This document shows, one piece after another, positions 55,387 to 64,000 of a stretch of 64,000 nt of DNA. The notes beneath the pieces were generated by a model that was given only the letters and a program-made list of their open reading frames with translations, was not told the origin of the DNA and searched no databases. A program made the translations under genes and the position numbers. The stretch comes from Alphaproteobacteria bacterium (GTDB taxonomy: Bacteria > Pseudomonadota > Alphaproteobacteria > Rickettsiales > UBA1997), in contig JAGKWR010000004.1 of NCBI GenBank assembly GCA_021151765.1, positions 50,783-114,782 on the forward strand. Reading direction: 5' to 3'. How positions within the stretch are numbered: the first letter of the stretch is position 1; each line of letters starts with the position of its first letter.

Positions 55387-56097
55387 TTATTTTATTAAAC
55401 GAAAGAACGGTAAATTTTTGACGATTTCTTTAGCATTTTTTGGATAACCATTTTCATTTAAGAAAACAGTAGTGACAAGCTTTTTGAACTGCATTTTTGT
55501 TTTTTCAAACTTCATGACTTTTTCTATTTGAGAATCGATAAATCTTTTAGTTTTAATAAGATCAGAAGAATCATCTTTAAGGAATACAAAAAGTGTTCGC
55601 AGAATTATTTTACTCAGAATCAATCTTTTAGTGTAGAAATTAAAATCAGTCGATTGATCACCAATTTCATACCAAATAAAATTAGCTATTTTAAAACAAT
55701 CTTTAATCCCTCTAATTGCAGGCTTTGGGCCAATTTCAAATTTTGTAAAATTGTTTGGATTTACATAAAAATTAATCAATCTTTGCAAAGCAATCTGATT
55801 ACTTTTTTCCGCCTCGAATCTTGCATAAAGCGCTAAGCGAATTTTATCACGAATTTTTTTATCAAAAAAGTTTTCAATTTTAGCAATTTCAATTGCTGTT
55901 TTTTGATTATAACAATCAGTATAAAATTCGGCAATTTCGGTTAGTCCATTTTCAAAAATAAGAGTTGAAAATTTAGCATCTATTCCACAGTCAGAAATAG
56001 CCTGTGCAAGAGCTTGTTCTGTCCATCCATCGAATTCGACGATTTTCAGAAATTTCGATAAAATTTTCTGTTTTGTTTCTTTTGAGTCTAAAATCAC
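55387..56097 (-). CDS. Ubiquinone biosynthesis protein COQ9
   Basis: COQ9 binds lipids and delivers the ubiquinone intermediate to COQ7. The 236-residue protein has a TetR-like helical fold and the family motif EIGDQSTDFNFYTKRLIL. The start is GTG at 56097. Together with coq7 in the same window it supports an alphaproteobacterial ubiquinone pathway. Confidence 0.88.
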   Translation of the reverse strand: MILDSKETKQKILSKFLKIVEFDGWTEQALAQAISDCGIDAKFSTLIFENGLTEIAEFYTDCYNQKTAIEIAKIENFFDKKIRDKIRLALYARFEAEKSNQIALQRLINFYVNPNNFTKFEIGPKPAIRGIKDCFKIANFIWYEIGDQSTDFNFYTKRLILSKIILRTLFVFLKDDSSDLIKTKRFIDSQIEKVMKFEKTKMQFKKLVTTVFLNENGYPKNAKEIVKNLPFFRLIK

Positions 56098-56188
56098 AAA
56101 AAAATAATTTTAGTTTAATATTTAGGCTTTATTAAGCGCCCGACTTTTGTCAGAATTTATAAATCAAAATTTAAATCTAAAACCAATA

Positions 56189-57361
56189 ATGATTACTTCC
56201 GATAAACTTCTTCCAGTACATAAAAGATTTGATGTAATTTTTTCGCATGGCGAAGGAGCTTATTTATTCGATAATAACGGTAAAAAATATCTCGATTTCG
56301 GCGCCGGAATTGCTGTAAATGCCTTAGGACATTGTCATCCAAAAATGGTTGAAGCGATTACCAATCAAGCAAAAAAATTGTGGCACGTTTCTAATATTTA
56401 TAACGTTAATGAACTTAATCGTTACGCTGAAAAATTAGCCAATGCAACTTTTGCTGAATATGTTTTTTTCTGTAACTCTGGGGCGGAAAGCTTAGAATGC
56501 GTGATTAAAATGATTCGTCGTCATTTTTATGTAAAAGGTCAAACGCAAAAGAATCGTATCATAACTTTCAGCGGCGCTTTTCACGGACGCACTATCGCCA
56601 CAATTTCAGCCGCTGGAAAAAGAAAATATATTGAAGGCTTTGAACCAGCTTTAGAAGGTTTCGACAATGTTGAGTTCGGAAATATTGAAGCTGTAAAAAA
56701 TGCTATTTCTGACAAAACTGCCGGTATTTTAATTGAACCAATTCAAGGCGAAGAAGGTATTCGCGTTTCTGATAAAAAATTTATTCAAGAGTTGAGAAAG
56801 TTAGCCGATGAAAATGATTTGTTGTTGGCTTTCGATGAAGTTCAGTGCGGCATGGGAAGAACAGGATATTTATTCGCTTACGAATATTACGGCGTAAAAC
56901 CAGATTTAATTGCCACAGCTAAAGCAATTGGCGGCGGCTTTCCTTTGGGCGCTTGTCTTGCTACAAAAGACGCTGCTTCTGGCATGACTCTTGGCGTGCA
57001 CGGTACAACTTATGGTGGAAATCCTTTGGCTATGGCAGTTGCTGAATCAGTAATTGACGTAATTTTATCTGAAGGTTTTTTGGATAATGCCAAAAAAGTC
57101 GGCGCTGATTTGAAAAATGCTTTGGAAAATTTAAAACAAGATTTTCCTGAAATAATCTCCGAAGTGCGCGGCGTTGGCTTGATGATTGGCGTCAAGATTA
57201 ACGATAAAATCGAAAATGGTGAAATCGTCAAAAAGCTTTTGGATCAAGGACTTTTGACAATTCCGGCCGGTGAAAATGTAATAAGAATTTTACCACCATT
57301 GATCATCACACAAGAACAAATTGCAGAAGCAATTTCTAAATTCCGCGCTGCTTTGAGTTAA
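56189..57361 (+). CDS. argD: Acetylornithine / succinyldiaminopimelate aminotransferase
   Basis: ArgD is a class III PLP aminotransferase used in arginine synthesis and often also in lysine synthesis. The 390 residues show FFCNSGAESLE, FHGRTIATISA, LLLAFDEVQCGMGRTG and the PLP lysine in ATAKAIGGG. I chose the ATG at 56189; an upstream TTG at 56147 adds 14 unconserved residues. No other arg gene is close, so the main role could be diaminopimelate for peptidoglycan. Confidence 0.92.
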   Translation: MITSDKLLPVHKRFDVIFSHGEGAYLFDNNGKKYLDFGAGIAVNALGHCHPKMVEAITNQAKKLWHVSNIYNVNELNRYAEKLANATFAEYVFFCNSGAESLECVIKMIRRHFYVKGQTQKNRIITFSGAFHGRTIATISAAGKRKYIEGFEPALEGFDNVEFGNIEAVKNAISDKTAGILIEPIQGEEGIRVSDKKFIQELRKLADENDLLLAFDEVQCGMGRTGYLFAYEYYGVKPDLIATAKAIGGGFPLGACLATKDAASGMTLGVHGTTYGGNPLAMAVAESVIDVILSEGFLDNAKKVGADLKNALENLKQDFPEIISEVRGVGLMIGVKINDKIENGEIVKKLLDQGLLTIPAGENVIRILPPLIITQEQIAEAISKFRAALS

Positions 57362-57975
57362 GAATTTTTATTCTTCTTCTTGAAGAAAAAAATATAAGTA
57401 AAAGCAATAAGCACACAAAACACCACACAACCCAAAACAATCAGATGAATATATTCTTTGATTAAATCCATATTCTCTCCGATCTCAAAACCTAAAATAG
57501 CCAAAACTGTTGTCCAAATTGCTGAACCTAAAGTTGTATAAAAACAAAAAGTTTTGAAGTTCATTTTGGCAACTCCCGCTGGCAAAGAAATAAAATGACG
57601 GAAACCCGGTAAAAGCCTACCGATAAAGACTGAAATTGGTCCGTGATTTTTAAAGTATTGTTCAACTTTAATGATAGTTTCGGGCTTTACAAAAAGATAT
57701 TTACCGATTTTGAATAAAATTGTCCTACCCGCAAATTCGGCCAAATAATAGCTAAAAATTGCACCCGCAACATTTCCCAAAGTTCCAGCCAAAATAATAA
57801 TTGGTAAACTCATATGACCACGTGAAGCCGCTATTCCCGCTGGAATAACTACTAATTCACTTGGCAAAGGGAAAAATGTACTTTCCAAAAACATGCCAAC
57901 AAAAATTCCGAAATAACCAACTTGGTTAATAAAATTAATCAAAAAATTAATGATCGGATCAATTAAATCGTGCAT
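57358..57975 (-). CDS. DedA family membrane protein
   Basis: The 205-residue polytopic protein of the DedA/SNARE-associated family has FVGMFLESTFFPLPSELVV and FIGRLLPGFRHFISLPAGVA. Members act as lipid flippases or carriers, for example for undecaprenyl phosphate. It lies three bases after gmk and overlaps the end of argD by four. Confidence 0.92.
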   Translation of the reverse strand: MHDLIDPIINFLINFINQVGYFGIFVGMFLESTFFPLPSELVVIPAGIAASRGHMSLPIIILAGTLGNVAGAIFSYYLAEFAGRTILFKIGKYLFVKPETIIKVEQYFKNHGPISVFIGRLLPGFRHFISLPAGVAKMNFKTFCFYTTLGSAIWTTVLAILGFEIGENMDLIKEYIHLIVLGCVVFCVLIAFTYIFFFKKKNKNS

Positions 57976-57978
57976 AAA

Positions 57979-58605
57979 CTATAATAAATTTTGAGAAACA
58001 AATTTTTGCAAATCAGCACGTGAAATTCTTTCGCTGCGTTTGCTGTCAATAATTGAACGGATTTTGTTGTAAGTGGCGTTTAGATCATCATTGATCAAGA
58101 CAAAATCATATTCGTTAAAATGGCTGATTTCCTCTTTAGCTTTTTTCATGCGATTTTGCACAATCTCTTCCGAATCAGAAGCGCGGCCGCGCAATCTTCT
58201 TTCCAGCTCTTGTAGTGACGGTGGTAAAATAAAAATCGAAACTACTGAATCACGATCAAACTTTTCTTTAATTTGACGAGCACCTTGCCAATCAATATCG
58301 AAAAGAACGCAATTACCAATTTTTAACTCATCTTCCACCATCTTACGAGGTGTTCCATAGCTGTGGTCAAAGACTGTCGCATGTTCCAAAAACTGCTCTT
58401 GTCGCAACATTTCGTCAAAATTAGTGCGATCGACGAAATAATAATGCTGACCATGCACTTCTTGCGGTCTTTGTGGACGAGTTGTCGCAGAAATTGAAAG
58501 CTTTATGAGGGGATCATTTTGGATTGTCATTTTGCACAGCGTTGACTTGCCAGCACCGGAAGGAGATGAAATAATTACCAAAAATGGGTCGTGATTGATG
58601 AACAT
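57979..58605 (-). CDS. gmk: Guanylate kinase
   Basis: Gmk phosphorylates GMP to GDP. The 208 residues have the P-loop SSPSGAGKST and the GMP-binding motifs SISATTRPQRPQEVHG and YGTPR. The frame is normal. It starts a short gmk-dedA unit. Confidence 0.97.
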   Translation of the reverse strand: MFINHDPFLVIISSPSGAGKSTLCKMTIQNDPLIKLSISATTRPQRPQEVHGQHYYFVDRTNFDEMLRQEQFLEHATVFDHSYGTPRKMVEDELKIGNCVLFDIDWQGARQIKEKFDRDSVVSIFILPPSLQELERRLRGRASDSEEIVQNRMKKAKEEISHFNEYDFVLINDDLNATYNKIRSIIDSKRSERISRADLQKFVSQNLL

Positions 58606-58626
58606 GGATCAGCTAATAAAAAACAT

Positions 58627-58658
58627 CAAAAAAAAAGCCGCCGGTTTTGGCCGGCGGC
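58627..58658 (-). terminator. Rho-independent terminator after fabI
   Basis: An 8-bp GC stem (GCCGCCGG/CCGGCGGC, 6-nt loop) is followed on the minus strand by a run of about ten T. It lies 18 bases after the fabI stop and is the strongest terminator in the window. Confidence 0.88.
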
Positions 58659-58676
58659 GTAAGAATTATTCGAGAA

Positions 58677-59495
58677 TTACTCGCCGTCTTTGACAATTGA
58701 AATGTCTGGAGCATCCGGAGCTTTCATACCAACAACGTGGTAACCAGCGTCAACGTGCAGAACTTCACCAGTAACACCAGAACCAAGTTCACTCAATAAG
58801 AAAACACCAGAACCGCCGACATCTTTCAAATCAATGTTGCGACGAAGTGGGGAGTTATATTCATTCCATTTGAAGATTAATCTGAAATCACCAATTCCAC
58901 TTGCTGCCAAAGTTTTAACTGGACCAGCAGAAATTGCGTTAACACGGATATTATCTTTACCCATGTCCATCGCCAAGTAACGAACTGAAGCTTCTAAAGC
59001 AGCTTTTGCAACACCCATAACGTTATAATGTGGCATAACTTTTTCAGCACCGTAATAGCTCAAAGTGACGATACTTCCACCACCAGCTTTTTTCATCAAA
59101 GGTTCCGCAGCTTTAGAAACTGAAACCAAAGAAAAAGCAGAAATGTTCATAGTATTTACGAAGTTATTTGGGCTTGTGTCCAAATATTTACCACGAAGTT
59201 CTTCTTTATCAGAATAAGCAATTGCATGAACTAAGAAATCTAACTTACCCCATTTTTTCTCTAAAACCTCAAAAACTTTTCTAACTGACTCAGGATCGTT
59301 TACATCACAAGGCAAAACAATATCAGAACCAACAGATTCAGCCAAAGGCTCAACACGTTTTTGCAAAGCTTCACCTTGATAAGTAAAAGCTAGATCAGCA
59401 CCATATTTTTTCGCTTCTTCAGCTATGCCCCAAGCAATTGAGCGATTATTTGCTACGCCCATAATTAGGCCTTTTTTTCCTGCTAAGATTGTCAT
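58677..59495 (-). CDS. fabI: Enoyl-ACP reductase (NADH)
   Basis: FabI performs the last reduction in fatty acid elongation. The 272-residue SDR has GVANNRSIAWGIAEEAKKYG at the N-terminus and the catalytic Tyr-Lys region in PHYNVMGVAKAALEASVRY. It is a single gene with its own strong terminator. Confidence 0.97.
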   Translation of the reverse strand: MTILAGKKGLIMGVANNRSIAWGIAEEAKKYGADLAFTYQGEALQKRVEPLAESVGSDIVLPCDVNDPESVRKVFEVLEKKWGKLDFLVHAIAYSDKEELRGKYLDTSPNNFVNTMNISAFSLVSVSKAAEPLMKKAGGGSIVTLSYYGAEKVMPHYNVMGVAKAALEASVRYLAMDMGKDNIRVNAISAGPVKTLAASGIGDFRLIFKWNEYNSPLRRNIDLKDVGGSGVFLLSELGSGVTGEVLHVDAGYHVVGMKAPDAPDISIVKDGE

Positions 59496-59591
59496 TTTTT
59501 GGAAATTTTTTGTTGAAAAATATTTAGGATTTAAAAAAGAAAAAACTCGTTAAAATAAGTTATATTTTGTCCCAGATTTTACTTCTTATTC

Positions 59592-60197
59592 TTAGTTATA
59601 AAGCCAAGGAGTCAAAATTTTATTTTTGACTTCAAACTGTGAAATTTCTTCAGATTTTTGCAAAGTTAAACCAATGTCATCAAGACCTTCGACTAAGCAA
59701 TATTTTTTAAAGTTATCCACTTCAAATTTATAAATTTTGTTTCCAGCTCTAACTTCTTGTTTTGGTAAATCTATAGTAACACTGTTTAACTCATCATTTG
59801 CGAACTCAAGAAGCTCTTGAACCTGATCGTTCGGTAAAACTACAGGCAAAATACCATTCTTAAAGCAATTATTATAGAAGATGTCAGCAAATGAAGGAGC
59901 AATAACACATTTTATACCGAAATCAACCAACGCCCACGGAGCGTGCTCTCTACTTGATCCACAACCAAAATTATCTTTTGCGATTAAAATTTGTGAATTG
60001 CGATAAGCCGGTTTGTTTAAAATAAAATCAGATATTTCTTTATCGTTTAGATCAAAACGCATTTCAAAAAATAGATTTTTACCAAGACCAGTTCTTTCGA
60101 TGGTTTTCAAGAACTGCTTTGGAATAATCATGTCAGTATCAATATTGATCAGAGGCAAAGGCGCAGCAACTGACGTTAGTGTATTAAACTTTTCCAT
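59592..60197 (-). CDS. leuD: 3-isopropylmalate dehydratase small subunit
   Basis: LeuD with LeuC isomerises 2- to 3-isopropylmalate in leucine synthesis. The 201 residues have NIDTDMIIPKQFLKT and FGCGSSREHAPWAL, typical of the small aconitase-like domain. leuC, leuA and leuB are not in the window. It is another sign that amino-acid synthesis is retained. Confidence 0.95.
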   Translation of the reverse strand: MEKFNTLTSVAAPLPLINIDTDMIIPKQFLKTIERTGLGKNLFFEMRFDLNDKEISDFILNKPAYRNSQILIAKDNFGCGSSREHAPWALVDFGIKCVIAPSFADIFYNNCFKNGILPVVLPNDQVQELLEFANDELNSVTIDLPKQEVRAGNKIYKFEVDNFKKYCLVEGLDDIGLTLQKSEEISQFEVKNKILTPWLYN

Positions 60198-60271
60198 TAT
60201 TAAAATTGATTTGTGTCATAAAGGGCTGAAACCAAATAAACCAACAGGATGCTTAAAAAACAAGACTCGAT

Positions 60272-61558
60272 TTATTTTTTTTCAAATAATTTTCTGACTT
60301 CTTCTTGAACTGCCTTTTCAACCAGAATTTGTAGGTTTTGCTCAAGCCATGAATTAATTTTTATTTCTAAAATTTGCGAAGCTTTTTGCGCAATATCACT
60401 ATTTTGTAGATCATCCAAAGAAGCGCCATTTTCAATTTTAGAATTTGTTTCAGGCAATAGAATATCTTTCTGATTATCTTCGAGATTAACCTGTTTCACC
60501 AATTCATCTTCAAAATTTTTAACAGAAGATGAACCGACAAACATATTTTGCTCAATATTATTTAAATCATCCAAATCAGAGTCATCTAATAACGAGTCTT
60601 TTTCACTTCTTTGCTCTACTTTTACTTCATTTAATTGCGGAATAACTACTTCTTTAACTTCTTGAAGCTCTTCTTTTTGATCATCAATAATTTCTTCACT
60701 TTTTTCAGACAAAGTTTCTTCTATAATTTGATCCTGAATTTGAGTATTTTCACTCTTCAAACCCAATTCTTGAAGAAATTTTTCTTCATCGAAATTATCA
60801 ATTTTATTTTCTTCAAATAAAGGTTCGGATTCTTTTTCATTTTTGATTTTTTCCTCTTTAAGGAGTTCATCGAGATCCAAATCAGACAGAGCGTTATTTT
60901 TTGGTGCAATTTGCGCCTCTATAGTTTTCTCAACATTTCCCAATTCTGAGTTAAAAGCAGTTTCTGCGGCATTGTCATTCTGATTCTGCCCTAATTCAAC
61001 TTCGTCTTTGGGATGATCAATTTCTTCATCCAAATCCAAGTCTAAATCTAAATCCAAGTCCAAGTCAAAATCATCGTGATCTTGTTCAACTTCATTGCCA
61101 GTAGCGATCTTCTGATCTTTTTTTAATTCTTCATCCAAGAATCCTAATTCTTGATCAATCGATTGCTTCGAATCAACAGCAGAATTTTTTACAACGCTTT
61201 CTGAACTCAATGCGTTATACTCAGAATGATTGTTTTGAGGCGTATTTTGGGAATCCAAATCACTTAAATCGTCTAGATCTAAATCGTCTTCAAAAGGCGA
61301 GGAAGATGGCTTAAAGCCTTGACTATTTGGAACAAAAACTGGATCGGAAATTTTAGATTGATTTATATCAACATTATAACTTTGTTGCGGGACAGCGCTA
61401 TTTAAATCCAAAGTTTCTGATTTAGGCTTGCTTGAAGGAATATACTCAAATTCATCTTTAACGCTTGAAATTGTTTCGATCTTTTTTGGTTGCTGATCGA
61501 ACTTCTGCATTTTTTTCTTGATGTTTTCCAAAATCGAAAGAGTATTTTTTTCTGTCAT
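60272..61558 (-). CDS. popZ: Polar organising protein PopZ-like (DUF2497)
   Basis: PopZ forms a polar matrix that anchors the chromosome centromere in alphaproteobacteria. The 428-residue protein has a short N-terminal helix (LSILENIKKKMQKF), a very acidic disordered middle (about 60-370) and the family C-terminal helices (INSWLEQNLQILVEKAVQEE, then VRKLFEKK). A run of six DL pairs lies near residue 165. The middle is several times longer than in Caulobacter PopZ (about 177 residues). A Shine-Dalgarno-like AAGGA precedes the ATG, a rarity here. Confidence 0.85.
   Translation of the reverse strand: MTEKNTLSILENIKKKMQKFDQQPKKIETISSVKDEFEYIPSSKPKSETLDLNSAVPQQSYNVDINQSKISDPVFVPNSQGFKPSSSPFEDDLDLDDLSDLDSQNTPQNNHSEYNALSSESVVKNSAVDSKQSIDQELGFLDEELKKDQKIATGNEVEQDHDDFDLDLDLDLDLDLDEEIDHPKDEVELGQNQNDNAAETAFNSELGNVEKTIEAQIAPKNNALSDLDLDELLKEEKIKNEKESEPLFEENKIDNFDEEKFLQELGLKSENTQIQDQIIEETLSEKSEEIIDDQKEELQEVKEVVIPQLNEVKVEQRSEKDSLLDDSDLDDLNNIEQNMFVGSSSVKNFEDELVKQVNLEDNQKDILLPETNSKIENGASLDDLQNSDIAQKASQILEIKINSWLEQNLQILVEKAVQEEVRKLFEKK
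61030..61072 (-). repeat. Hexanucleotide repeat coding Asp-Leu pairs in popZ
   Basis: About seven degenerate 6-base units (GACTTG/GATTTA/GATTTG on the coding strand) encode the DLDLDL run. It is a candidate slippage site that would change the length in frame by Asp-Leu pairs. Confidence 0.7.
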
Positions 61559-61675
61559 GAAGTCCTTCTAGATGATTGATTTTACTAATTGCAAGCGATG
61601 TAAGATTTTTCTCAAATCACAACCTTTATTAAGTTGTTTCGCAGTTTTTTGATCACAATAAAAATTACAACAAAA

Positions 61676-63679
61676 ATGAAAAAAGATTTTGCGCAAACAA
61701 TGCTGTGGATTCTTATTGGCATAATTGGTGCAGCTGCTGTTGGCGGAATTGCGACAATTCGTGGCGAACAAATTTCATCATTGTGGCTGATTGTAGCCTG
61801 CGTTTGTATCCAAATTATTGCTTATCGTTTCTACAGTTTTTGGATTGCTTTAAAAATTCTTCACATTGACGGCCGCCACACAACTCCGGCGCGTAAAATT
61901 AATGACGGTAAAGATTTTATTCCGACCAATAAATGGATTGTATTTGGTCATCATTTTGCCGCAATCGCTGGCCCTGGCCCGTTGATCGGCCCTACTCTTG
62001 CTGCGCAATTTGGTTATTTACCGGGAACTTTATGGATTTTAATCGGATCAGTTTTAGGTGGCGCCGTGCAAGACATGATTATTTTGTACGCTTCAGTACG
62101 CCGCGACGGCAAAAGTTTGGGTCAAATGATTAAAGATGAAATCGGACCAGTCGCTGGCTATGCTGCCTTGATCGGTACTTTGGCAATAATCATCGTTTTA
62201 ATTGCTGTTTTAGCTTTAATCGTTGTCAAAGCTTTGATGCACAGCCCGTGGGGTTCATTTACAGTTTTTATGACTATTCCTATCGCCATGTTTATCGGCG
62301 TTTATCTTGCCAAAATCAGAGTTGGCGCGGTTTTAGAAGGAAGTATAATTGGCATATTATTATTTTTATTAGCCGTTTATGGCGGAAAAATAATTCACTA
62401 TAATCCTGAGCTCGCAGCAATTTTTGATCGCGATGCAAAATTTTTAGCGATCAGTATTATAATTTACGGATTCTTAGCCGCCACACTTCCGGTTTGGTTA
62501 TTACTAGCTCCGCGCGATTATCTTTCTTCATTTTTGAAACTCGGCACAATTTTTTTACTAACTATCGCCATTCTAATTTTCCGTCCCGAGTTGCAAATGC
62601 CAGCCTTAACCCAATTTATTGATGGTTCCGGCCCAGTTTTTAGCGGCAAAGTTTTTCCATTTTTATTTATTACAATCGCTTGCGGCGCTATTTCAGGCTT
62701 TCACTCACTCGTCGCATCTGGCACAACTCCGAAAATAATTTCTGATGAGCGCGACATTCGTCTGGTTGGTTACGGCAGCATGTTGCTTGAAGGTTGCGTT
62801 GCAATTATGGCGATGATTGCGGCCTGTGTTTTGCAACCGGGAGTTTACTTCGCGGTTAATTCTTCCGCTGCTGCTCTTGGTGGTTCTGATCCGCAAATCG
62901 CAGTTGCAACAATATCATCTTGGGGATTTCCCGTCAGCGTTGAATTGATGCAAGATTTAGCCAATAAAATGGGCGAAAATTCTTTATTCTCACGCACTGG
63001 CGGCGCGCCTTCTTTGGCACTTGGCATGGCCAGTATTTTTTCTTCAGCTTTCGGCAGCAATATGTTGTCGATGTGGTATCATTTCGCCATCATGTTTGAA
63101 GCGATTTTTATTTTGACAACTCTTGATGCCGGAACTCGCGTCGCCCGCTTCATGCTGCAAGATATGCTTGGAAATCTTTACAAACCTTTGGGCAATAATT
63201 CGTCGAACTTTTCCGCTATTTTTTCTAGCGCCTTGATTGTCGCTGCTTGGGGATATTTTCTTTATCTTGGCGTTATTGATCCGCACGGCGGCGTTAATAT
63301 TTTGTGGCCGCTTTTTGGGATGTCGAATCAAATGCTTGCTGGTATCGCTTTGTCTTTGGCGACGGTTTTAATTGCTAAAAGTGACAAACGTAAATTTATT
63401 TTTATTACCGCAATTCCTTTAGCAGCTTTGGTTACAATCACTTCGAGCGCGGTTTTTGAAAAAGTGTTTTCTCAAAATCCTAAAATCGGTTTTTTAGCGA
63501 TGGCAAAATCTTTACAAGAAAAGCTCGATAACTCAGTGATTGAAGGCGCGGAGAATATTCTTCTCACTCAAAATATGATCTTTAATCAAAAATTATTGTC
63601 GGTAATTGCCTTGTGCTTTTTGGCAATTTTATGGATTGTCGTGCTTGATTCTGCCAAGAAAATTTTGCAAAAAAGATGA
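61676..63679 (+). CDS. cstA: Carbon starvation protein CstA (pyruvate/peptide transporter)
   Basis: CstA family proteins are large inner-membrane transporters shown to import pyruvate or linked to peptide uptake. The 667 residues contain many membrane segments and the family motifs HFAAIAGPGPLIGPTLAAQFG, FHSLVASGTTPKII and GMSNQMLAGIALSL. I chose the ATG at 61676 (KKDFAQTMLW); the TTG at 61634 is less likely. Confidence 0.95.
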   Translation: MKKDFAQTMLWILIGIIGAAAVGGIATIRGEQISSLWLIVACVCIQIIAYRFYSFWIALKILHIDGRHTTPARKINDGKDFIPTNKWIVFGHHFAAIAGPGPLIGPTLAAQFGYLPGTLWILIGSVLGGAVQDMIILYASVRRDGKSLGQMIKDEIGPVAGYAALIGTLAIIIVLIAVLALIVVKALMHSPWGSFTVFMTIPIAMFIGVYLAKIRVGAVLEGSIIGILLFLLAVYGGKIIHYNPELAAIFDRDAKFLAISIIIYGFLAATLPVWLLLAPRDYLSSFLKLGTIFLLTIAILIFRPELQMPALTQFIDGSGPVFSGKVFPFLFITIACGAISGFHSLVASGTTPKIISDERDIRLVGYGSMLLEGCVAIMAMIAACVLQPGVYFAVNSSAAALGGSDPQIAVATISSWGFPVSVELMQDLANKMGENSLFSRTGGAPSLALGMASIFSSAFGSNMLSMWYHFAIMFEAIFILTTLDAGTRVARFMLQDMLGNLYKPLGNNSSNFSAIFSSALIVAAWGYFLYLGVIDPHGGVNILWPLFGMSNQMLAGIALSLATVLIAKSDKRKFIFITAIPLAALVTITSSAVFEKVFSQNPKIGFLAMAKSLQEKLDNSVIEGAENILLTQNMIFNQKLLSVIALCFLAILWIVVLDSAKKILQKR

Positions 63680-63852
63680 AAATTATAAAATTTTTAAAGC
63701 TCGTAAAAAGCTATCTTAACGGTGATTTTGCTTACCAAAACTATTTAACACATCACCAAAAAAATCATCACAACCAACAAGCTTTGGATAAAAAAACTTT
63801 CCTAAGCGAACAACAAAAAACCAAATGGAGTAAAGTTAATCGTTGTTGCTGA
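63676..63852 (+). CDS. ybdD: Small YbdD/YjiX family protein
   Basis: A 58-residue frame overlaps the cstA stop (ATGA). It reads GDFAYQNYLTHHQKNH and ends NRCC, matching the YbdD pattern (DYDNYVEHMRVNHP, final RCC) of the small protein always found behind cstA. These proteins are thought to be partners of the CstA transporter. Confidence 0.85.
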   Translation: MKIIKFLKLVKSYLNGDFAYQNYLTHHQKNHHNQQALDKKTFLSEQQKTKWSKVNRCC

Positions 63853-64000
63853 AAATATTTCTTTTGTTCAATTGCACTTAGTATCAGCCTTTACCGTTTA
63901 GTATAAAATCTTGTCTCTAAAAACTTATTGAAGAAAATTATCGGCGCATTGCTTTAATTTAGAGTTATCGCGCCAGTCAGTATCACAAATAAACATCAAA

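Overview
The window is AT-rich, tightly packed chromosomal DNA from a Gram-negative bacterium, most likely an alphaproteobacterium. The lineage call rests on a PopZ-type polar organiser, COQ9 together with COQ7, an alphaproteobacterial-type AddB, a BamF-like mini-lipoprotein directly behind lspA, and a VirB11 ATPase. Low GC, many ankyrin and LRR proteins and a class D beta-lactamase point towards Rickettsiales or Holosporales-like, host-associated relatives. However, proA, argD and leuD show that amino-acid synthesis has been kept, which fits an extracellular or facultative associate better than a strict cytoplasmic parasite. The exact taxon cannot be fixed from sequence alone. Few genes have a recognisable Shine-Dalgarno motif and several exported proteins start with TTG.

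Layout. 1-4.7 kb: end of an antiporter-like membrane subunit, proA, clpB. 4.7-8.5 kb: a transposase remnant, then two tandem LRR genes with the same leader and C-terminal domain but 23 versus 6 LRR units. 8.5-16.6 kb: an outer-membrane barrel protein, truA, addB, dadA, a third LRR protein, folC. 16.6-28.2 kb: envelope and secretion genes (porin, virB11, lpxD, fmt, lspA, BamF-like lipoprotein, yajC, secD, lptD), then trxA, a glutamine-synthetase-like protein and mltA. 28.2-38.7 kb: ychF, a 768-residue modular pilin-like surface protein, coq7, ribH, an MrpE-like subunit, ligA, yidD and two exported or membrane-anchored ankyrin proteins. 38.9-42.4 kb: a divergent pair that I recognise as CqsA (alpha-aminoketone autoinducer synthase) and CqsS (its hybrid sensor kinase). 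42.6-50.6 kb: tRNA-Leu(CAA), uppP, a free-standing C-terminal third of DnaE, recR, a small unknown gene, queF, lgt, a rhodanese, dnaA, a class D beta-lactamase, ruvC. 50.6-64 kb: fadJ-type multienzyme, trxB, fabG, cvpA, COQ9, argD, dedA, gmk, fabI, leuD, popZ, cstA and a small ybdD.

The most striking content is the complete CqsA/CqsS quorum-sensing module, well known from Vibrio, in what looks like a reduced, protist- or animal-associated alphaproteobacterium. It sits in a genome segment rich in surface and interaction proteins (LRR, ankyrin, pilin-LamG-glycine-rich, porins). An inferred picture is a bacterium that senses its own density through a fatty-acid-derived ketone and controls attachment or host-interaction factors. 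No regulatory target can be proven from the window.
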